Positions 58,346-64,000 of a stretch of DNA of 64,000 bases are shown in pieces. Under the pieces are notes generated by a model. The model was given only the letters and a program-made list of their open reading frames with translations, searched no databases and was not told the origin of the DNA. Both the position numbers and the translations under genes were made by a program. Numbering within the stretch: position 1 is the first letter of the stretch; each line of letters begins with the position of its first letter. This stretch comes from Brachypodium distachyon. Lineage: Eukaryota; Streptophyta; Magnoliopsida; Poales; Poaceae. The DNA is taken from the NCBI RefSeq assembly GCF_000005505.3, contig NC_016134.3, forward strand, positions 26,611,584-26,675,583, read 5' to 3'.

Positions 58346-58423
58346 CAAGAACTCGACGCCGTTGCTAATTATGAAAGGGAGAACCAAGAACTCGACGCCG
58401 TTGCTAATTATGACAGGGAGAAT
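58346..58423. repeat. Direct tandem duplication, 39-bp unit
   Basis: CAAGAACTCGACGCCGTTGC begins at 58346 and again at 58385; both 39-bp units end in TAATTATGAMAGGGAGAAY. Only two copies are present. Confidence 0.8.
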
Positions 58424-58526
58424 TGAGGTTCCGTTTATGCACATATTAAACCTGTGCACTCGGCAGTGGATTGTTAAAAAAAAATTGGATTGCATCTCAG
58501 TCAAGAAAAAAGGAACTGTAAAATTA

Positions 58527-58598
58527 GGCCAACCGTGGCGATCAAACCCACGGCCACGTGGTTAAAAGCCACGCGCTCTACCACTGAGCTAGGTCAGC
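58527..58598 (-). tRNA. tRNA-Lys(UUU)-like gene, T-arm degenerate
   Basis: On the - strand 72 nt fold as a tRNA: acceptor GCTGACC/GGTTGGC, D-arm TAGCTCAGTGGTAGAGC, anticodon arm CGTGG-CTTTTAA-CCACG with anticodon TTT (58566-58564), variable TGGCC, and T-arm GTGGG-TTTGATC-GCCAC. The T-loop has T instead of the invariant C56, and the last T-stem pair is G-G (C61 lost), weakening the B box. A CAA motif lies upstream (GCAAAAGG) and TTTT follows within 6 nt of the 3' end, as in transcribed plant tRNA genes. It may be a decaying copy. Confidence 0.65.
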
Positions 58599-58599
58599 C

Positions 58600-59040
58600 C
58601 TTTTGCAACTTTCTTCCGATGCTAATAGATAATCGATTAATCGTGGTGCGTAAAATTTATGGCGCAATGTAACGTGCTTTTCTTGTAATGTGCTAACGCA
58701 CGCACGATAGCAGCATGTAGACGGGGCCGATTTTTGTGATGCGATGGGTCTATGCCCGACCTATCTGGATCGTCCCATCGTGCAATGGTTTCTTGGGATG
58801 GGGAGCCGTTTAGCGCAAAACTTAACTTCCTGACATATTAGCTGGGAGGTAACTGTTCACGTAGGCTACTGTGCTTCCTGCGTTTTCGAATACTTTAATA
58901 CGTCCGATGTATTATGTGGGCCACATCTATGATACAACCATGTACCCTGGTTTCGTCTCCCCTGACTCTATTCCCCGTTAAAGCTTTCTGACTCGTAGAA
59001 ACAAGAACAGAACAACAGAAACAACTAAGCCCCCCTTATC
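58600..59040. other. Intergenic / 5' flank of the FAR1-related gene
   Basis: No feature is recognised. A promoter is expected here for the gene downstream, but no clear TATA box is seen. Confidence 0.35.
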
Positions 59041-59042
59041 TG

Positions 59043-62000
59043 ATGGATTCATCCGATGATACTACGTTCGGTAGCGGATTGTTATCTCAGCAACAGGGAA
59101 ACGGGTTTGTTCGATTTCTCAAATAAACAGCGTATTTCTGTGCTCCATTTTATTGCATCAAGAACAGAGATCTAACTTTTGGCTTCGATTTTCTACTAGA
59201 TCGAGTGTAGATCCGCTGCTTATGCTGTCCGCCACGGTGGAGGATCAAAGGGTTCGTGATGTTCCGAGCACGGAACTAATACTTCGTGGTGGGCGGAACG
59301 AAGTCACAACTGTTGTCCGAAGGTTAGATCTGATAGAACTACCAAACGTTTGACCATGTTGTTAACGCCTGCAGTCTGATGTTATTCCTTTGCGCCAAAA
59401 ACACGCTCGTGCACTCTTCAGTGGATCGATGGTTATTGCCGGAGGAAAGAGGATGGACGCGGAGAGGCATCTTGGCAATCAAGTAGTGGGTTTGCCTTGC
59501 TCCTGGACTAAAAGGTGACTTCCTAACATAGTTGAATCCTGCAAAAACTAGGTCTCATTGCAATAATCCAGAGATGCAGGGCACATAACGGACCATTTTG
59601 TTGCCCTCACTTATTCATCCAGAAATGTTGTGATGCTGTTTTGTGGATATCAAAGTACGTATATGTAGATTAGCATAGGAATTCGTATAGGTAGCGTCAT
59701 ACCAAATCTGTGTTTTATTGTACCAACGATCTATTGTACATCTTATGGATCTGTCGACCGTACGTATAGCCATCAATTTCGTGAATTGACGTTCGGACAA
59801 CCTTTTTTTCAAGGGGGGAGGCTATACAAGGGCCTGATGCTCGAATATCAGCGTGCACCACCAGCACCCTGGAACATTTCGTCAAGTGCGCCAGTGATCT
59901 TGATGGAAGCGACGTATTCGCACCTACCGCCGGAACAACGTTTGACTCACGTCAAGAAGCATATGAACTGTATAATTTGTACTCGTGGAAGCAAGGATTT
60001 GGTGTCCGTCATGGTAGGAGCCGTATAAACAGATTTGGATACAGGAGCATGCACGAGATTGTTTGTCAGTGCCAGGTAAGTGTTTTTTTATATTATACAT
60101 TTATTGCTGTTGATTTTGATTAGTTTGCCTTGAAGATGTCAAAAGAAAACTGGTACTTTTCATAGTAGGTTGTCCTCTATTTACAAAATCTGTCTGACAA
60201 GCGCATTAATTTATAAAATGATTTCCCTATGCTTTCAGGGCAAGCCTGGTAAGGAGAACACTGCGTCGTGTAGGACGGATTGCCCTGCAAAGATAAGGTT
60301 ACACCGCACAGAAGACCATGGATGGTACGTTAGCATATTCAATAATGAACACAATCACAGGTTGTCTACGTCGTGTGATGAGAAGATGCATTGGAATTCT
60401 CATAACGAGATCGACCCACTAGCTCGTGACTTTGTGAAGAATCTAAGGGCAAACAACATAAGTCTTGGCAAGATTTACAACATTATGGGGTCTTCTAGCT
60501 ACGGCAGTGGAACAGTACCATTTAGGAAACAAGCGCTCAGGACTCTCTGTTCCAGTATTGCACAGGAAACCATGAAGGAGGATCTCCCTAAGACAGTAAA
60601 GCTGCTGCAAGAGATGAGGGCACGTGATCTGGAAATGACCCTTGTCGTTGATATAGACGAGAATGGGAGAATCAAGACCATGTTATGGTGCAACGGGAGG
60701 AACAAGAGGGATTACAAGGATTTCGGTTACGCCATTACATTCGATACAACGTACAAGACCAATCTCTATAACATGCCTTTTGGTTTGTTCGTTGGCGTCA
60801 ACAACCACTTTCAGTCCGTTATTTTTGCCGGGGTTTTGTTGAGGGAAGAAACAACTGCGGCATTCGAATGGATTTTTAATAACTTCTTATCCATCGTGGA
60901 CAACAAGCATCCCTATACTGTACTAACAGGTAATCACGGAGACGTAGATGGCAGTGTAATGAACAATCAACTAACACTTCACTTATCGATCGTTACCTAC
61001 TTACTTATCTTATCTGATTATATTTCCCTTACCAGATCAATGCCAGGTGATGCGTACAGCACTGGAGACTGCTATGCCAAACAGTAGGCACCGCTGGTGC
61101 AAGTGGCATGTGCTGAAAAGTGCTAAGGAGAAGCTTGGATATGTTTATAGTGAACATTCAGAGTTCAAGAGAGAGTTCCACGAACTCTTGAATGCTGTCA
61201 TGTCACCAGATGAGTTTGAATGTAGATGGGCAGCTATCCTTGATCGTTACAAGCTGAAGAACAATCCTTACATTGACAGGCTATATGAGAACAGGGAAAT
61301 GTGGGTGAAACCGTACTTTCTAGATATTTTCTGTGCGAGTATGACAAGCACTCAACGTAGCGAAAGCGCAAACTCGATGCTAAAACAGTACATTTCAAGG
61401 TCATCGCCTATGCCCTATTCGTGCAACAGTACAACAACTTGCTGGTCTCTCGCATAAACGACGAAGGTCACGAACAACATGCTACCTGGCACGTATGGAT
61501 TGAAAAATTATATTGAAACCGTTCATCCATCCTAGATTGTACTTAATACAATTGCAACAGAATTCCAATTAATAAGTTGAATCTGTAAATGTTTTCCACT
61601 TGTGACTGTATTCGTGATAATTGAAATAGAGACGAAGGATGTGCACGTCAACAACACCACTGGAAGCTGACGCAGCTCAAATATATACGAGGGCGATGTT
61701 TGACACGTTTAAAGAAGAGCTATACAGGTCTGGTTGGTATGTAGTGGAAGAAGATGTTTATACTGGGAATTATCGTTTGACCTGGGCTCCGGATAGCCGA
61801 TCAAATGATAGCGAGCACAACCAAAGGTCATTTATTGTCCAGATAGAAGACGATGGACAATTTGTTTCGTGTACGTGTGGTCTGTTTGCGCACGTTGGCA
61901 TGATATGTCGGCATGCCATTAAGGTTCAATCTTTCTATCCGAGCATTCGAATCACATTAACGGATAACTGACTTTATTGACATCGTTATGTTTTGTACCT

Positions 62001-62620
62001 TTGTATGACCAAGAGCAATGTTATATGTGCAGGTATTGTTACGAAATGATATCTTGAGAGTGCCACAGAAAAACATACTGCGTAGGTGGACAGTTCATGC
62101 AAGGCATAATTTGGAGAGCGGTGGTGCGATGATACAGCACCGTCGTGCTGATGATGAACGTGGGTTCCGTACCAACGTACTAACTATGGTTGCTTCTGAT
62201 ATGGTAAAAGAATCAAACAGTCATCCTATTTTCTATAATGTTGCGATGAGAGGGCTGTGCAAAATAAGGGATGACATGAAGAAATTGAAAGAAGTGGTTG
62301 TATTGCCTGATACGAATGTGTTGCAGGAATTTGATTCCAACCTTATTTCCCAGGTTGTTGAACCACCAAAGAGAGTAGGGAGCGCAGGGAGGCCTTCGAC
62401 AGTGAGGCCTAGGTCAAGAATGGACTATATATCTGATGTGAAGAAGAAGACCCGTGCAGTTTCAAGTTTGTACAAACCGCCTGGCAAATTGGGCAAGGAC
62501 GATGGAGCATTAATGGAGATTGTTGGATCAGAGAGGAAACCATTGAAGCGTATCGTTAGATGCGCGATCTGCAAGAATCCAGGCCACAATCGATCAAGGT
62601 GCACACAGAGGGGTGTTTGA
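59043..62620 (+). CDS. FAR1-RELATED SEQUENCE (FRS) protein, multi-exon, with an apparent frameshift
   Basis: Supported coding exons: about 59824-60075, 60239-60929, 61036-61492, 61630-61923 and 62033-62620 (TGA). Order: the FAR1 DNA-binding domain (FDSRQEAYELYNLYSWKQGF, then GKPGKENTASCRTDCPAKI and WYVSIFNNEHNH); the MULE-transposase-like core (FGYAITFDTTYKTNLYNMPF, TDQCQVMRTALETAMP and HRWCKWHVLKSAKEKLG); a SWIM zinc finger (CTCGLFAHVGMICRH, near 61870); and a C-terminal knuckle CAICKNPGHNRSRC. FRS/FHY3 proteins are transcription factors domesticated from Mutator-like transposases. The usual TDQD reads TDQC here. Near 61411 the frame shifts by one base within CCTATGCCCTATTC; the continuing frame ALFVQQYNNLLVSRINDEGH is intact. 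This is either a true mutation or a base missed in a C-run. The 5' exons are unresolved; ATG 59043 (MDSSDDTTFGSG) is the likeliest start. Confidence 0.8.
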
Positions 62621-63400
62621 TGATGTGTAATCGCCCCACCAAGGGCAATAACGAGCTGAACTTTTTTCATGTCAGTCCAGTATTGGATACATTTCGTATG
62701 CAACTGGATTATCTATCAGCGTACATCCTGTTATTATTTCCCGATCGTGGTGCGATGATGTGGGTACTTGTTACCAAAAATATTCCCCTGTGTGTAATAA
62801 TATATATTAGTTAGCATGACATTGCTAACCTTGGTGTTAGTTTTTTTTATTTTTGTTCAAAGACGCTTGTTGATGATATCATCTTCGTCCAGAATTAAAA
62901 ACAACATAATTTGGTTCTTCTCGGATGTAATGTTGGCTACGGTATATCGTAGGCTATCCGTGCTGAATCTGAAACCTGGTTTGGAGTTCAGAACAAGTGA
63001 AGAGACAAGGCAAAAACCATGTCAGTTAGAATGCAACGGTACATTTATGCTCTGATCATTGTTATGTACGTCCTGTGGTAATCACGGCCATCATTCGGAT
63101 GATTCCATAGATCTGCATGAGTTCACGGACAGATTTAATTGAGATTTTGTACAATTGTGGTGTAGTTCGCGTTCTGTGTTAGCTTGTTCGTGGACATATC
63201 TGCATTGAGTTCGAGCGTCTTATCTTCTTGTTCCGGATGTTGTTGTATAGAATTTAACAAACTCTATCATGGACATGAAATCTTAATGTTCGGCTATAGT
63301 TGCAAGTCAATGAGGCGTGTTTATCACTGTTGTTGTAGGCATGAATGCTTAAGCAAACATATGATTTAAACAAGAGTAGTAGTACGCAGCTACAGAGCTG
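62621..63400. other. 3' flank of the FRS gene
   Basis: AT-rich; it probably includes the FRS 3' UTR. No other gene is recognised. Confidence 0.4.
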
Positions 63401-63452
63401 AATACAGTGACCACGTAAAAATCAGTGCATACAATTTTCTTACTAGAACAGA

Positions 63453-64000
63453 TCACAAAATAACCGTCTCACTAAAGAGGCAAAGAAATGGAACATAAAA
63501 CGGTGTGTTCTCGGTGAAGTAAATATCATCAATGTTGATAATAAACATCTCACGATCCCAGATGAGAGGAACCCAGACGAATGGTCGTGCGACAGTGCAA
63601 CGCAAAATAGACAGTTTACGGGTCCAGGATGACTGAGTTGACATCCTTTTATTTGTTAAGTTCGGACGAACTGATTACTCGTACGGCATGCTCCCCTGGG
63701 ATCTAATGATGTTGCTTTCCATCCTGGTTAGCATGTAGGCCAGTGCTCGCGTGAAACATAGAAGTCCCTGGCAACATATGAACGATATTTCTTCTTTAAC
63801 ATGCAGGTTATATAATTTAAATGTGGACGGACTTTATGGTAACGTACGTAGTGTCATAATATGATAACGTTTATGCTACCAGAACAGAGTTTTCGTGTAC
63901 CTTGTTGGTGTGCCTCTTCACCCCTTTTTGTCCCATGTGCCACATCGCATATGCGTACTCCAGCCCATGTATTCCCCTGGATGTTACGGTGTACCGTCAA
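63453..64000 (-). pseudogene. Possible exons of an unidentified gene, right edge
   Basis: On the - strand the words GIHGLEYAYAMWHMGQKGVK then RHTNK end at AG/GTACACG (about 63990-63899). Further on, LAYMLTRMESNIIRSQGSMP (about 63745-63685) and KLSILRCTVARPFVWVPLIW (about 63630-63570) follow in open stretches. Borders resembling splice sites are present, but frames do not connect surely and no family is recognised. The gene would begin outside the window. Confidence 0.3.

Overview
The window is nuclear DNA from a grass (Poaceae). The evidence is dense nesting of grass-type copia, gypsy and L1 elements, Stowaway-like MITEs, GC-rich gene starts, GT-AG introns, and single-copy plant genes (a serine carboxypeptidase, a PPR protein and a FAR1-related protein). 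I could not assign a species from sequence alone.

The first ~47.5 kb are almost entirely mobile elements stacked inside one another. A Ty1/copia element (+ strand, 5' end outside the window) carries two insertions: a large LTR (copy A1, 1-3164) and a complete Tat/RIRE2-type Ty3/gypsy element (4838-17260, - strand) that has an extra antisense gene with its own TATA box. After a short unexplained stretch comes an L1 3' tail (about 21150-24698) split by LTR copy A2. Then follow a small TATA-driven gene (24927-25280, -), a pyrimidine/AT-rich stretch, and a reversed L1 fragment. Next is an L1 LINE spread over about 27080-42240. It is broken by a Harbinger-like MITE (29049-29776) and by a gag-only gypsy element (30619-38144), which itself contains LTR copy A3 (33831-36866). 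Another L1 tail on the - strand is split by LTR copy A4 (42637-47248).

The four 'A' LTRs (3.0-4.6 kb) belong to one family. All begin TGTAACATCC and end GATCGCTTCA in their own orientation; three have matching 5-bp target duplications and none has an internal region here. Each looks gene-like: a TATA or TATA-like box, a GC-rich leader, a splice donor, and a ~60-nt cysteine-rich segment bounded by AG and GCAAGT. Two copies carry a perfect palindrome of the TCP-site type whose two arms differ between copies in a compensated way.

From about 47.5 kb the window is gene space. A MITE-rich intergenic region leads to a 10-exon serine carboxypeptidase-like gene (50523-53796, +), then an intronless E-type PPR gene (55983-57485, -). 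Head-to-head with the PPR gene is a snRNA-type promoter (USE plus TATA) driving what I read as a U13-like box C/D snoRNA (about 57750-57876, +). A degenerate tRNA-Lys(UUU) (58527-58598, -) and a multi-exon FAR1-related gene with an apparent frameshift (about 59043-62620, +) follow. No CRISPR, rRNA or organellar insertion was recognised.
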